From: Mangrovimicrobium sp033283325
GTDB taxonomy: Bacteria > Pseudomonadota > Gammaproteobacteria > Pseudomonadales > Halieaceae
NCBI GenBank assembly: GCA_033283325.1
Contig: JAWMQO010000001.1
Span: forward strand, 1,827,620-1,891,619
Reading direction: 5' to 3'
DNA: 64,000 bases
In this document: in pieces, positions 7,882 through 16,095 of the stretch
Position numbering within the stretch: position 1 is the first letter of the stretch
Layout of the letters: every line of letters starts with the position of its first letter
The notes under the pieces: model-generated
The model's input: the letters and a program-made list of their open reading frames with translations, nothing else
Told to the model about the DNA's origin: nothing
Database searches by the model: none
Made by a program: the position numbers and the translations under genes

Positions 7882-9738
7882 CTACTGCAGCGCAGCGCAG
7901 GGAAGACAGCGCACGAAGAGGTGGCGCGGGTCCTGCAGGGATTCGATCTGCGCAGCCGCTTCGAGGAAAGGCCGAGCCACCCGCGCCAGTGAGGCGACGG
8001 AATCCGCATGGCCAACGCCGAACACCGCGCCGAGGTCGATACTGAAGCGCTCCGCCATTTGCTGTACCAGCAATTGTGAGGGTGTCAGGCTCTCGTCACG
8101 GTAGTCGATCTCATAGTCGTCGACACCGGCGAGCTGTGCAGCTGCGCCAACCGCATCCGCCAGGCCACCCATGAAGTCCACCAATCCCGCGGCCCTGGCA
8201 TCCTCGCCACTCCAGACGCGCCCTTCGGCCAGCGCATCGACCTCCTCCAGCGACAGGCCGCGGCCATCGGCGACGATCTGCCGGAACAGGGTGTAGGCAT
8301 GGCCGATACCTGACTGCAGCGCCGCCGCCAGTTCCGGGCTCAGGGGTCGATCGAGGCGCAAGGCGCCGGCGAGGCTGGTGGTGCCGACGCCGTCGGTGTG
8401 AATGCCGCCGCGCTGCATCAACTCCTCTACCGTGGGGAAGGCGGCGAAAACCCCTATGCTGCCGGTGATCGTGGTGGGCTGGGCCCAGATCTGGTCGGCG
8501 CCGGCGGCAACGTAGTAGCCGCCCGATGCGGCCACCGGACCCATGGAGATCACCAGGGGCAGGCCGGCTGCCTGGGCCACCTCCAGTTCCTCGCGAATCA
8601 CTTCCGCGGCGAAGAGGCTGCCGCCCGGGGAGTTGACCCGCAGCACGATGGCCTCCACCGCGTCATCGCTGGCGGCTTCCCTGATCAGGCGGGCAAGGCT
8701 GTCGCCGCCGATATCCCCGGGGGCTTGTTCGCCGGGCAGCATGTTGCCCTGGGCGGTAATCACCGCGATGCGCGCCGGGGCGTTTTTTGGCAGGGCGGTC
8801 ACCCGCCGGTGCCAGAGATACTGCTCGAAGGGGACCGCCTCGTAGAGCCCCGCGTCGTTGCGTGCACCCACCACCTCGCTGAGATAGGTATTCGCCTCAT
8901 TGCGCGACATCAGTTTGTCCGCCAGCCCCATATCCAGCGCGTCCCGGGCCTGGTCCCCACTGCCCTCGCTGAGGCGTTTGGCCAGCCCCTCCACGTAGCG
9001 CCCGACACTGCCGGCAGCGAGTTCGCGGTTTTGCTCCACCGTAGCGGTATAGACCTGCCACAAGTCGTCCAGCCAGGCGCGGGTAACCACCTTCTCTCCC
9101 GGCGACATGTCATTGCGCAACCACGGTTCCACTGCGGACTTGTGCTTGCCGGCACGGAAGACGTGCATGTTCACGGAAATCTTGTCGAGCATTTCGGCGT
9201 AATAGTTCTGGTAGGCCGAGTAACCCTCAACGCCCACACCACCGAGGGGGTGCAGTATGATCTCGTCGGCGTAGCTCGCCAGCAGGTACTGGGACTGGGT
9301 GAAATAGTCCCCCACCGCGATAATCGGCTTACCGCTTTCCCGAAAGGTATCCAGCGCCCGGGCGATCTCCAGGGTGTGTGAGATATTGACGTGCACCAGG
9401 TAGTCCAGTTGCAGGACCAGCGCCTTTATGGACGCATCTCCAGCGGCCTTCTCCACGGCCTCGATCACGTCCCGGACCAATACCTCGTGCTCCACCGTCT
9501 GGGCGGCACCGAACATCAGCAGCGGGTCGACGGGCTTTTTCTGGTCGACAACGAAACCACTCAGGTCCAGCAGCAGGGCAGCCTTGTGCGGCAGGGGTTC
9601 CGGAGCGCGCTCCGCCAGGGCGAAATAGAGAAATGCCAGGATCGCCAGGAACAACAGGTTCGCGAGGGCGACACGCAGCCAGGTGAGCGCGCTCCAGAGA
9701 ACGGAAAAAAAGCGGCGAAACAGCGAGGGGCGACTCAT
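7882..9738 (-). CDS. sppA: Signal peptide peptidase SppA, 67-kDa type
   Basis: 618 residues, the long two-domain type found in E. coli. The N-terminal anchor is at about 21-42. The catalytic dyad is visible: Lys200 in GKHKSAVEPW in the first half and Ser405 in PVAASGGYYVAAG in the second half, matching K209 and S409 of E. coli. The N-terminal region around GGVGVEGYSAYQNYYAEMLDK and the C-terminal NSPGGSLFA segment are typical. SppA degrades cleaved signal peptides at the periplasmic face of the inner membrane. It lies 3 bases downstream of the DUF2069 gene on the same strand and converges on the RND gene 17 bases away. Confidence 0.96.
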   Translation of the reverse strand: MSRPSLFRRFFSVLWSALTWLRVALANLLFLAILAFLYFALAERAPEPLPHKAALLLDLSGFVVDQKKPVDPLLMFGAAQTVEHEVLVRDVIEAVEKAAGDASIKALVLQLDYLVHVNISHTLEIARALDTFRESGKPIIAVGDYFTQSQYLLASYADEIILHPLGGVGVEGYSAYQNYYAEMLDKISVNMHVFRAGKHKSAVEPWLRNDMSPGEKVVTRAWLDDLWQVYTATVEQNRELAAGSVGRYVEGLAKRLSEGSGDQARDALDMGLADKLMSRNEANTYLSEVVGARNDAGLYEAVPFEQYLWHRRVTALPKNAPARIAVITAQGNMLPGEQAPGDIGGDSLARLIREAASDDAVEAIVLRVNSPGGSLFAAEVIREELEVAQAAGLPLVISMGPVAASGGYYVAAGADQIWAQPTTITGSIGVFAAFPTVEELMQRGGIHTDGVGTTSLAGALRLDRPLSPELAAALQSGIGHAYTLFRQIVADGRGLSLEEVDALAEGRVWSGEDARAAGLVDFMGGLADAVGAAAQLAGVDDYEIDYRDESLTPSQLLVQQMAERFSIDLGAVFGVGHADSVASLARVARPFLEAAAQIESLQDPRHLFVRCLPCAALQ

Positions 9739-9741
9739 GGA

Positions 9742-10107
9742 TTACTCTCCGGAGCAGTTGTCATCTGCAGCGCGCAATCCCTGCGCGCGCCAGCGCACGT
9801 ATAACATTGCGCTGCAGAACAGGCCGGTAACGGCAAGCATGCCGGTCCAGTATAGCGGGCTGGCGGGTTGCTCGAACAAATTCACCACCAGGCGCATGAA
9901 ATACAGGAGGCTCACAAAGCACAGCCAGATAAAGCTGCGCGGACGATCGCGCAGGAGCCCGGGCAGGAAGACCAGCAGGGGCAGGAGCACCGCCAGCCAG
10001 ATTATCCAGGGAGCGGCAGCGACCCACGCAGCCAGGGCCTGCTGCACACAGAGGATCGCGTAGCTGGCGAAGCACAGGCCACGGGCCAGGCGGGTGCGCG
10101 AATTCAT
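9742..10107 (-). CDS. DUF2069 small membrane protein
   Basis: 121 residues from the ATG at 10107. A longer frame exists, but this ATG overlaps the wrbA-like stop (ATGA), and the extra N-terminus is a Pro/Gly-rich out-of-frame reading of that gene. Four hydrophobic helices can be placed (about 9-30, 33-48, 58-75, 84-103), with charged loops. The family has no assigned function. It is found in this order with a WrbA-like and an ArsC-like gene in other gammaproteobacteria. Confidence 0.8.
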   Translation of the reverse strand: MNSRTRLARGLCFASYAILCVQQALAAWVAAAPWIIWLAVLLPLLVFLPGLLRDRPRSFIWLCFVSLLYFMRLVVNLFEQPASPLYWTGMLAVTGLFCSAMLYVRWRAQGLRAADDNCSGE

Positions 10108-10706
10108 GCGGGGGGGCGCCCCAGGGCCACAGCCGCCACCCGGCGCCCGAGGGCGCGGCAAAGGGCGGCCTCGGTCTCATCCACCGCGCGATCATTCTCC
10201 GGGCCTGCCCAGTGGGAAGCGCCGTAGGGCGTTCCGCCGGAATGGCTGGAGGCCAGGCCCGCCTCGGAATAGGGCAGCCCCATGATCAGCATGCCGTGGT
10301 GCATCAGCGGCAGCATCATGCTCAGCAAGGTGCTCTCCTGGCCGCCGTGCAGGCTCGAGGTGGAGGTAAACACCGCCGCGGGCTTGTCGATCATCGCCCC
10401 GCTCATCCACAGGCCGGAGCTCTGGTCGATGAAATACTTGAGTGGCGCGGCCATGTTGCCGAAGCGGGTCGGGCTGCCCATGACCAGGCCAGCGCAGTTG
10501 CGCAGGTCCTCCAGTTCACAGTAGAGAGGACCCTCGGCGGGAATCTCCTCTTCGCTCTGTTCACTGTTGGCGGACACTGCCGGCACGGTGCGCAGGCGAG
10601 CTGAAATACCTGCCACCTGCTCGACACCGCGCGCCACCTGGCGGGCCATTTCAGCGGTGGCACCATTGCGGGAGTAATAGAGCACCAGGATGTAAGGCTC
10701 CGCCAT
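10104..10706 (-). CDS. wrbA: WrbA-like flavodoxin-fold NAD(P)H:quinone oxidoreductase
   Basis: 200 residues, the WrbA length. The FMN phosphate loop is YYSRNGATAEMAR at about 10-22. The segment GSPTRFGNMAAPLKYFIDQ is a WrbA signature, followed by FTSTSSLHGGQESTLLSM and the C-terminal GGTPYGASHWAG that closes over the flavin. The enzyme reduces quinones by two electrons, which limits semiquinone radicals. It overlaps the ArsC-like gene by one base (TGATG) and DUF2069 by four (ATGA), so all three form a tight operon. Confidence 0.93.
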   Translation of the reverse strand: MAEPYILVLYYSRNGATAEMARQVARGVEQVAGISARLRTVPAVSANSEQSEEEIPAEGPLYCELEDLRNCAGLVMGSPTRFGNMAAPLKYFIDQSSGLWMSGAMIDKPAAVFTSTSSLHGGQESTLLSMMLPLMHHGMLIMGLPYSEAGLASSHSGGTPYGASHWAGPENDRAVDETEAALCRALGRRVAAVALGRPPA

Positions 10707-11056
10707 CAGTCGAGCAGCGCCAGCACGTTTTCCGGGGGACGGCCCAGCACCGCCCTGTCCTCGTGTACCACGATCGGGCGCTCGATCAGACGCGGGTACT
10801 CGGCCATCGCTGCCACCAGTTCCCTTTCCGAGGAGGTCCTGCTGAGACCCGCCGCCTTGTACTCGTCTTCACCGCGGCGAACCAGCTGGTCTGCGCCGAT
10901 GGCGAGCTTGCCCAGCAGTTCGCGAATCTGCTTTTCCGAGGGCGGGGTTTCGAGGTAGAGCACCACCTCCGGCTCGATACCCTTCTCCTCGAGCAGGGCC
11001 AGTGTTGCCCGGGACTTGGAACAGCGCGGGTTGTGGTAGATCGTGTAGTCGCTCAT
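10706..11056 (-). CDS. ArsC/YfgD-family glutaredoxin-dependent reductase
   Basis: 116 residues. The N-terminal HNPRCSKSR puts the catalytic Cys at position 12. The C-terminal RPIVVHEDRAVLGRPPENVLALL segment is the usual ArsC end, with the conserved Arg of RP and GRPP. Members reduce arsenate with glutathione and glutaredoxin, but the YfgD subgroup, which travels with wrbA and DUF2069 as here, has no proven arsenate role. No other ars gene is nearby, so a general thiol or arsenate function remains open. First gene of the operon; GGAGAAAGCA precedes the ATG. Confidence 0.9.
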   Translation of the reverse strand: MSDYTIYHNPRCSKSRATLALLEEKGIEPEVVLYLETPPSEKQIRELLGKLAIGADQLVRRGEDEYKAAGLSRTSSERELVAAMAEYPRLIERPIVVHEDRAVLGRPPENVLALLD

Positions 11057-11162
11057 TGCTTTCTCCTCGACAGACTTGGGGCAACAGTGGGTATTTCAGG
11101 CGGGCGCCAGTATAACAAAGGGACTGTGCCCGGGTGTTTGCATTCGTGCCATAATGCCGGCC

Positions 11163-12392
11163 ATGGAGAAGTGGACAACAATGCTTCGGGGAGCCTTGCG
11201 GCGCATCAGTTACCTGCTGGGCCGCTTCAGGGCCGATCGCTGTTCCGAGAATGCGGCCGCACTGACCTACATGAGCCTCTTCGCCATGGTCCCGTTGCTG
11301 ACGGTGCTTTACACCATGGCGTCGGCGGTACCCACCTTTCAGGGGCTGGAGCACCAGATGCAGGCTTTTCTCTTCCAGCACCTGATGCCCGAAACCAGTT
11401 CAGACGTGGAGAACTACCTCAACGAGTTCTCACGTCAGGCCAAGAACCTGACCGGCGCGGGCATCCTCTTCCTGGTGGTTACCGCGGTGTTGATGCTGCG
11501 CAATATCGAGAAGGCCTTCAACCTGATCTGGCGCGCGCGGGAGAACCGCAGCCCCGTATCGAGCTTCCTGCTCTACTGGGCGGTACTCAGCCTCGCCCCC
11601 GTGGCCCTCGGCCTGGCGCTGGGTATCAGTACCTACCTCGCTTCCTTTACCGGGGTGGTCGACGAATACGACATCTTTGGCGCCAAGGCCTACTTCCTCA
11701 AGGTCGCGCCCCTGCTGCTGAGCGCCGGAGCGTTCACCCTGCTGTACATCGCGGTGCCCAACTGCAGGGTGCCTTTCAAGCATTCCCTGATCGGTGGTTT
11801 CGTAGCCGCTATCGCCTTCCACATCGCCCGCGGGGCGTTCACCCAGCTGGTGGTGGGTTCGAGCTACACATTTATCTACGGCGCCTTCGCCGCGGTACCC
11901 CTGTTCCTGCTGTGGATCTACCTGTCCTGGAACGTGGTGCTGATGGGCGGCATTCTCACCCACAGCCTTTCGGCCTACCAGGATGCGGAGCAGGCCGCGC
12001 GCCCCACCCTGCTCAAAGCCCTGGACGTGCTCTACCTGTTCTTTGAAAAACAGCAGGCCGGGCATTCGGTGCGGGAAATTGAAATTCTCAACGGGCGGCA
12101 CGTGGTGACCCGTGACCTTGACAGCGAAACCTGGGGCCGGCTGCGCGACCTGCTGATGGAGCGCAATATCATCACCCAGAACGATCGCGGGCACTACCTG
12201 CTCTGCCGGGATTTGAACGGTGTCTATCTCTGGCAGCTGAAATCCTGGATCAATAACGAACTGCCGCTGGAGAAAGAAGAAATCAGCACGGATCTCCACT
12301 GGCAGAAAACCGCCTACCAGCTGTTGCGCGAACAGCGCATGCAGGAGCGCGACACCCTGAAACTTTCCCTTGCCGAGCTCTACAGCCAATGA
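11163..12392 (+). CDS. YihY/virulence factor BrkB family membrane protein
   Basis: About 409 residues from the ATG at 11163. Frames reach further upstream, but a CATAAT box at 11149-11154 suggests transcription begins close to here; 11181 is a second possible start. About six TM helices lie in residues 35-280. Family marks are the ENAAALTYMSLFAMVPLLTV segment, PVSSFLLYWAVLSLAP and LPNCRVPFKHSLIGG-like VPNCRVPFKHSLIGG. The C-terminal ~120 residues form a soluble winged-helix-like tail. The family was once misnamed ribonuclease BN and its function is unsettled. The stop overlaps the next gene by four bases. Confidence 0.9.
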   Translation: MEKWTTMLRGALRRISYLLGRFRADRCSENAAALTYMSLFAMVPLLTVLYTMASAVPTFQGLEHQMQAFLFQHLMPETSSDVENYLNEFSRQAKNLTGAGILFLVVTAVLMLRNIEKAFNLIWRARENRSPVSSFLLYWAVLSLAPVALGLALGISTYLASFTGVVDEYDIFGAKAYFLKVAPLLLSAGAFTLLYIAVPNCRVPFKHSLIGGFVAAIAFHIARGAFTQLVVGSSYTFIYGAFAAVPLFLLWIYLSWNVVLMGGILTHSLSAYQDAEQAARPTLLKALDVLYLFFEKQQAGHSVREIEILNGRHVVTRDLDSETWGRLRDLLMERNIITQNDRGHYLLCRDLNGVYLWQLKSWINNELPLEKEEISTDLHWQKTAYQLLREQRMQERDTLKLSLAELYSQ

Positions 12393-12856
12393 TTCGAAGC
12401 GCCCTGTTCACTCTTTCGCTGGCGATCCTGACCACACTGTCCGCCTGCTCGCCACCAGCGGCGGGGCCCGGCGAGGGTCTCCTGTCGCACTTTGAAGGCG
12501 CCCAGTACCGCGGGAAATGGGTGGTCATCAACTACTGGGCCCAGTGGTGCAAACCCTGCATCAAGGAGATTCCCGAGCTCAATGAACTGGCGCGGAAGGA
12601 TCCGGGCATCGTGGTACTGGGGGTCAATTTCGACGGCGCGCTGGGCGCGGAGCTGGACCAGCAGGTAGAAACCCTTGGCATCGGCTTTCCGCTGATCCTC
12701 GAAGACCCGGCTGCAGTCCTGGGCACCGACCGTCCCCACGCGCTGCCGACGACATTGATTCTCGATCCCGAGGGAGAGCTGGTGGAAACACTGATGGGGC
12801 CGCAGACCCTGGAATCCCTGCTGGCGGTGATCGAGCGCGGCGAGGGGAAGGGCTGA
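12389..12856 (+). CDS. Lipoprotein thioredoxin-fold protein (TlpA/ResA-like)
   Basis: 155 residues. A lipoprotein signal peptide ends LTTLSAC, with lipidated Cys at 20. The thioredoxin fold carries the WCKPC redox site (C54 and C57), and the cis-Pro lies in HALPTTLILDPEGE. TlpA/ResA proteins act as thiol reductants outside the cytoplasm, often for cytochrome c maturation. It is coupled to the YihY gene by ATGA, a pairing seen in other gammaproteobacteria. The target protein is unknown. Confidence 0.9.
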   Translation: MIRSALFTLSLAILTTLSACSPPAAGPGEGLLSHFEGAQYRGKWVVINYWAQWCKPCIKEIPELNELARKDPGIVVLGVNFDGALGAELDQQVETLGIGFPLILEDPAAVLGTDRPHALPTTLILDPEGELVETLMGPQTLESLLAVIERGEGKG

Positions 12857-12886
12857 GAGGGGAATGCGGTGAGCGAGCAAAAAAAA

Positions 12887-12904
12887 CGGCCCCTGACGGG
12901 GCCG
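12887..12904 (-). terminator. GC hairpin with T-tract on the minus strand
   Basis: A perfect 7-bp stem (CGGCCCC / GGGGCCG) with loop TGAC. The run of eight A at 12879-12886 becomes a U-tract for a minus-strand transcript, while the plus-strand side has no T-run. By form it terminates minus-strand transcription, although both flanking genes are on the plus strand. It may also weakly end the upstream operon. Confidence 0.5.
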
Positions 12905-13184
12905 AATCCACACTAAACACCAGTGAAGTCTCACAGAGAATAAACCTGGATATCCACTGGCAACAGCGCACTTTCCCAACACTGTTGCCGTTGAATCTGA
13001 CCCGGCCCCGGGACTGAAGTTCCCCCGGGGAATGAAAAAGTTCGTTTTTTTCTCCAGTGGACCCGCGCATGGACAGGAGAGCGGCAAGCGGCTAGGCTTT
13101 TGCCGCTGGAAGCGCCTGAAGCCGGACCTGCCGACTGCAGGCGGCTGTCAAACCACAGGGAAGACCAACCAGGAGGGCGCGCCC
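12905..13184 (+). other. Non-coding leader region upstream of cysteine synthase
   Basis: No gene is supported here. Several stem-loops can be drawn: GGCAACAG / CTGTTGCC (about 12959-12989), AGCGGCAA / TTGCCGCT (about 13081-13108) and CCTGC / GCAGG (about 13127-13141). A frame in phase with cysK runs from 13032, but its product has no cysteine-synthase-like sequence and it lies upstream of the strong AGGAGG site at 13171-13176. The region is probably a structured 5' leader; no known riboswitch class was recognised. Confidence 0.4.
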
Positions 13185-14165
13185 ATGGGCAAGCTGTACG
13201 AGAACAATGCAAAGACCATCGGCGGTACGCCCCTGGTCCGGATCAACCACATTACCGAAGGCCGGGTCTACGGCAAGCTGGAGAGCCGCAACCCGGCCAA
13301 CTCGGTGAAATGCCGGATCGGCGCGAGCATGATCGAGGCTGCGGAAAAGGACGGCAGCCTGCGTCCGGGCATGACCATCGTGGAGCCCACGTCCGGCAAT
13401 ACCGGTATCGCCCTCGCCTTTGTCGCCGCCGCCAAGGGTTACGGCTGCGTACTCACCATGCCCAACACCATGAGCCTGGAACGGCGCATGCTGATGAAGG
13501 CCCTCGGCGCCGACATCATCCTCACCGATGGCGCCAAGGGCATTCCCGCCGCCATCGCCCGGGCGGAAGAAATCATCGCTTCCGATCCCGACAAGCACTG
13601 GGGTCCACACCAGTTCGAGAACCCCGCCAACCCGGCCATCCACGAGTGCACCACCGGACCGGAAATCTGGGAGGACAGCGACGGTGAAATCGACATCCTG
13701 GTGTCTGGCGTGGGTACCGGCGGCACCCTGACCGGCATCTCCCGCTACATCAAACAGGTCAAGGGCAAGGCCATTACCACGGTAGCGGTGGAACCCGATA
13801 CCACCACGGTCATTACCGCGGCCAAGGCTGGCGAGGAAGCCACCCACGCGCCCCACAAGATCCAGGGTATCGGTGCCGGCATCCTGCCGAAAAACCTCGA
13901 CCTGGAGATGGTGGACGTGGTGGAACGTGTCTCCAGCGAGGAAGCCATGGAGTACGCCCACCTGCTGATGCAAAAAGAGGGTATCCTCGCCGGGATATCC
14001 TCGGGCGCGGCCATGGCGGTAGCCCACCGCCTCGCGCAGCGGGAAGAGAACGCCGGCAAGATGATCGTCGCCATCCTGCCCGACTCCGGAGAGCGCTACC
14101 TGACCTCTGCACTCTTCGCCGGGCATTTCAGCGACAACGAGACGGAACAGACTACTGTCAGCTGA
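13185..14165 (+). CDS. cysK: Cysteine synthase A (O-acetylserine sulfhydrylase)
   Basis: 326 residues. Makes cysteine from O-acetylserine and sulfide using PLP. The PLP Lys is K42 in NSVKCRIGA. The substrate loop TSGNTG is at about 69-74. The PLP-phosphate glycine loop is GVGTGGTLTG (about 179-188) and the pyridine-N Ser lies in GISSGAA. The ATG at 13185 is chosen because AGGAGG sits nine bases upstream and the homologous sequence starts there. The helicase gene begins six bases after its stop, so the two are likely co-transcribed. Confidence 0.96.
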   Translation: MGKLYENNAKTIGGTPLVRINHITEGRVYGKLESRNPANSVKCRIGASMIEAAEKDGSLRPGMTIVEPTSGNTGIALAFVAAAKGYGCVLTMPNTMSLERRMLMKALGADIILTDGAKGIPAAIARAEEIIASDPDKHWGPHQFENPANPAIHECTTGPEIWEDSDGEIDILVSGVGTGGTLTGISRYIKQVKGKAITTVAVEPDTTTVITAAKAGEEATHAPHKIQGIGAGILPKNLDLEMVDVVERVSSEEAMEYAHLLMQKEGILAGISSGAAMAVAHRLAQREENAGKMIVAILPDSGERYLTSALFAGHFSDNETEQTTVS

Positions 14166-14170
14166 AACGT

Positions 14171-15523
14171 ATGTTTGATGACCTGAACCTGGACCGCGGC
14201 CTGCGACTGGGCCTCGACGCACTGCAACTGAAAAAACCCACCCCGGTTCAGGAAAAAACCGTGCCCGCGGCGCTGGCGGGCAGCGACCTGCGGGTGAGCG
14301 CCCAGACCGGCTCCGGCAAGACCCTGGCCTACCTCCTGCCAACCCTGCAAGGTATTCTCGCGGAACCCGCGGACAGGACGGCGGGGGCGCTGGCTGTCGT
14401 GCTGGTGCCCACCCGCGAACTGGCCAGGCAGGTCCTGAAGCAATGCCGCGAGTTGATCGCCAAGACCCAGCTCAGGGCGATGGCGGTGACAGGCGGCGCG
14501 GACTTCAGGTACCAGAAATCCCAGTTGCGGCAGAATCCGGAGATCATCATCGCAACCCCGGGGCGCCTGCTGGAACACTGCGAGAAAAGAAGCGCTGACC
14601 TCGGATCCCTGCGCACCCTGGTGCTGGATGAAGCCGACCGCATGCTGGACATGGGCTTTCGCGATGAAGTGCTGAAAATCGCCGAATTCTGCCCGCCAAC
14701 CCGGCAGTTCATCCTGCTGTCCGCCACCCTGAACCACGCCGGCCTGGGCAGTATTTCCGAGACCCTGCTCAGGCAGCCGCTTACCATCGCCGTCGACCCG
14801 CCGCGAAGCGCCAGCGAGGGAATTCGCCACCGTCGTATCCTCGCCGACAGCCCAAACCACAAGAACCAGTTGCTTGTCGCCCTGCTGGAGCAGGAGAACT
14901 ATCGGCGGGCGCTGGTTTTCGCCAACCAGCGCAGCACTGCCGAGCGACTCGCGCAAGTGCTGGCGGACGCGGGCCTGCGCTGTGCATGCCTGCACGGCGA
15001 ACTCACGACCGAGGAGCGCAAGGCGGTAATGCAGCGCTACCGGGACGGCCGCTTCGACGTCCTCTGTGCCTCCGACCTCGCCGCCCGCGGCCTCGACGTG
15101 CCGGAAATCGAGCTGGTGGTGAACTACGACCTGCCGCGCAGCGGCGACGACTACCTGCATCGCACCGGGCGCACCGGGCGGGCCGGCGCCGAGGGCCTAG
15201 CCGTGTCCTTGGTGGCGCCCAATGAGTGGAACCTCCTGATCAGCATCCAGCGCTACCTCGGCCTGGAAATGGAACAGGGCGCCATCCCGGGGCTCAAGGC
15301 GCGCTACCAGGGGCCGAAGCAGCAGAAATCCTCGGGCAAGGCAGCGGGGCCGAAGAAGAAAAAAAGCACAAAGACCGCGGCCGCGAAGAAAAAGCAGCGC
15401 GCCCGCGACCAGAAGAACCGGGGCAAACGGCGCAGCACTGTGTCCGCTGACGGCTTCGCGCCGCTGACTCGCCCGGCCCGACCCACCCGTGATGCCGGCG
15501 GCGATGGCAACGGCGAGGGCTGA
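14171..15523 (+). CDS. DEAD-box ATP-dependent RNA helicase (SrmB/RhlE-like)
   Basis: 450 residues. Q motif PTPVQEKTVP (23-32), Walker A AQTGSGKT (44-51), DEAD at 153-156, SATL (motif III), and motif VI HRTGRTGRAG are all present. RecA domain 2 (ALVFANQRSTAERLA, SDLAARGLD) is complete. The C-terminal ~60 residues are a Lys/Arg-rich, low-complexity tail, as in helicases that assist ribosome assembly or RNA turnover. Such enzymes unwind short RNA duplexes with ATP. The assignment within the SrmB/RhlE group is uncertain. The stop overlaps the thpR start by one base. Confidence 0.95.
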   Translation: MFDDLNLDRGLRLGLDALQLKKPTPVQEKTVPAALAGSDLRVSAQTGSGKTLAYLLPTLQGILAEPADRTAGALAVVLVPTRELARQVLKQCRELIAKTQLRAMAVTGGADFRYQKSQLRQNPEIIIATPGRLLEHCEKRSADLGSLRTLVLDEADRMLDMGFRDEVLKIAEFCPPTRQFILLSATLNHAGLGSISETLLRQPLTIAVDPPRSASEGIRHRRILADSPNHKNQLLVALLEQENYRRALVFANQRSTAERLAQVLADAGLRCACLHGELTTEERKAVMQRYRDGRFDVLCASDLAARGLDVPEIELVVNYDLPRSGDDYLHRTGRTGRAGAEGLAVSLVAPNEWNLLISIQRYLGLEMEQGAIPGLKARYQGPKQQKSSGKAAGPKKKKSTKTAAAKKKQRARDQKNRGKRRSTVSADGFAPLTRPARPTRDAGGDGNGEG

Positions 15524-16059
15524 TGCGCCTGTTCTTCGCGCTGGACCTGCCGGGACAACTGGCGCTGGATATCGCCGGCTGGCGTGAACGCAGCTTTCCG
15601 CTACCGGGACGCCCGGTACCGGCGGCCAATTTCCACATCACCCTCGCATTTATCGGCGACGTGGCAGAGAACCGGCTCGACATACTGTGCGATGACGTGG
15701 ACGGGGCTGTAGACAAACGGGGGATCAGCGGCGGCTCTCTGCAGCTGGACCAGGTCGGTTTCTGGCCGCGCCCCGGCATCTACTGGCTGGGCCCCAGCGC
15801 CTGGCCCGACGCCCTGGAAGCGCTGGCGGGCAGGCTGGGCACCCTGGGGACGGTACACGGCAGCCAGAAACGGCGCGACTCCTTCCAGCCTCATGTCACC
15901 CTTTTTCGCGGCTGCGAGGGGGCTCCGCCGGCACCGGCCAATGCGCCCAGCTTCGAGCTTCCCTACCGGGAGTTCCTGCTGATGGAGTCGCGACAGGGAA
16001 AACGCGGGGTAAGTTACCATCCTGTGGCGGGCTGGGAGCTGTCTAATCCGGGCAGCTGA
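15523..16059 (+). CDS. thpR: RNA 2',3'-cyclic phosphodiesterase (2H family)
   Basis: 178 residues, the usual ThpR/LigT length. Two HxT motifs form the active site: H38-I-T40 in NFHITLAFIGDV and H124-V-T126 in QPHVTLFRG. The start MRLFFALDLP is typical. The enzyme opens 2',3'-cyclic phosphates to 2'-phosphates and was earlier described as a 2'-5' RNA ligase. It is linked to the DEAD-box helicase by a one-base overlap, which suggests a common RNA-processing theme. Confidence 0.94.
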   Translation: MRLFFALDLPGQLALDIAGWRERSFPLPGRPVPAANFHITLAFIGDVAENRLDILCDDVDGAVDKRGISGGSLQLDQVGFWPRPGIYWLGPSAWPDALEALAGRLGTLGTVHGSQKRRDSFQPHVTLFRGCEGAPPAPANAPSFELPYREFLLMESRQGKRGVSYHPVAGWELSNPGS

Positions 16060-16095
16060 GTTACACTTCCTCCCCTGCAAGGAGGTACCGCCAGC

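Noticed and set aside
10706..11056. Arsenic resistance locus
   Set aside because: Only one ArsC-like gene is present, in the wrbA/DUF2069 context, with no arsB, acr3 or arsR.
13032..13184. In-frame 51-codon extension of cysK
   Set aside because: Not cysteine-synthase-like; AGGAGG before the ATG at 13185 settles the start.
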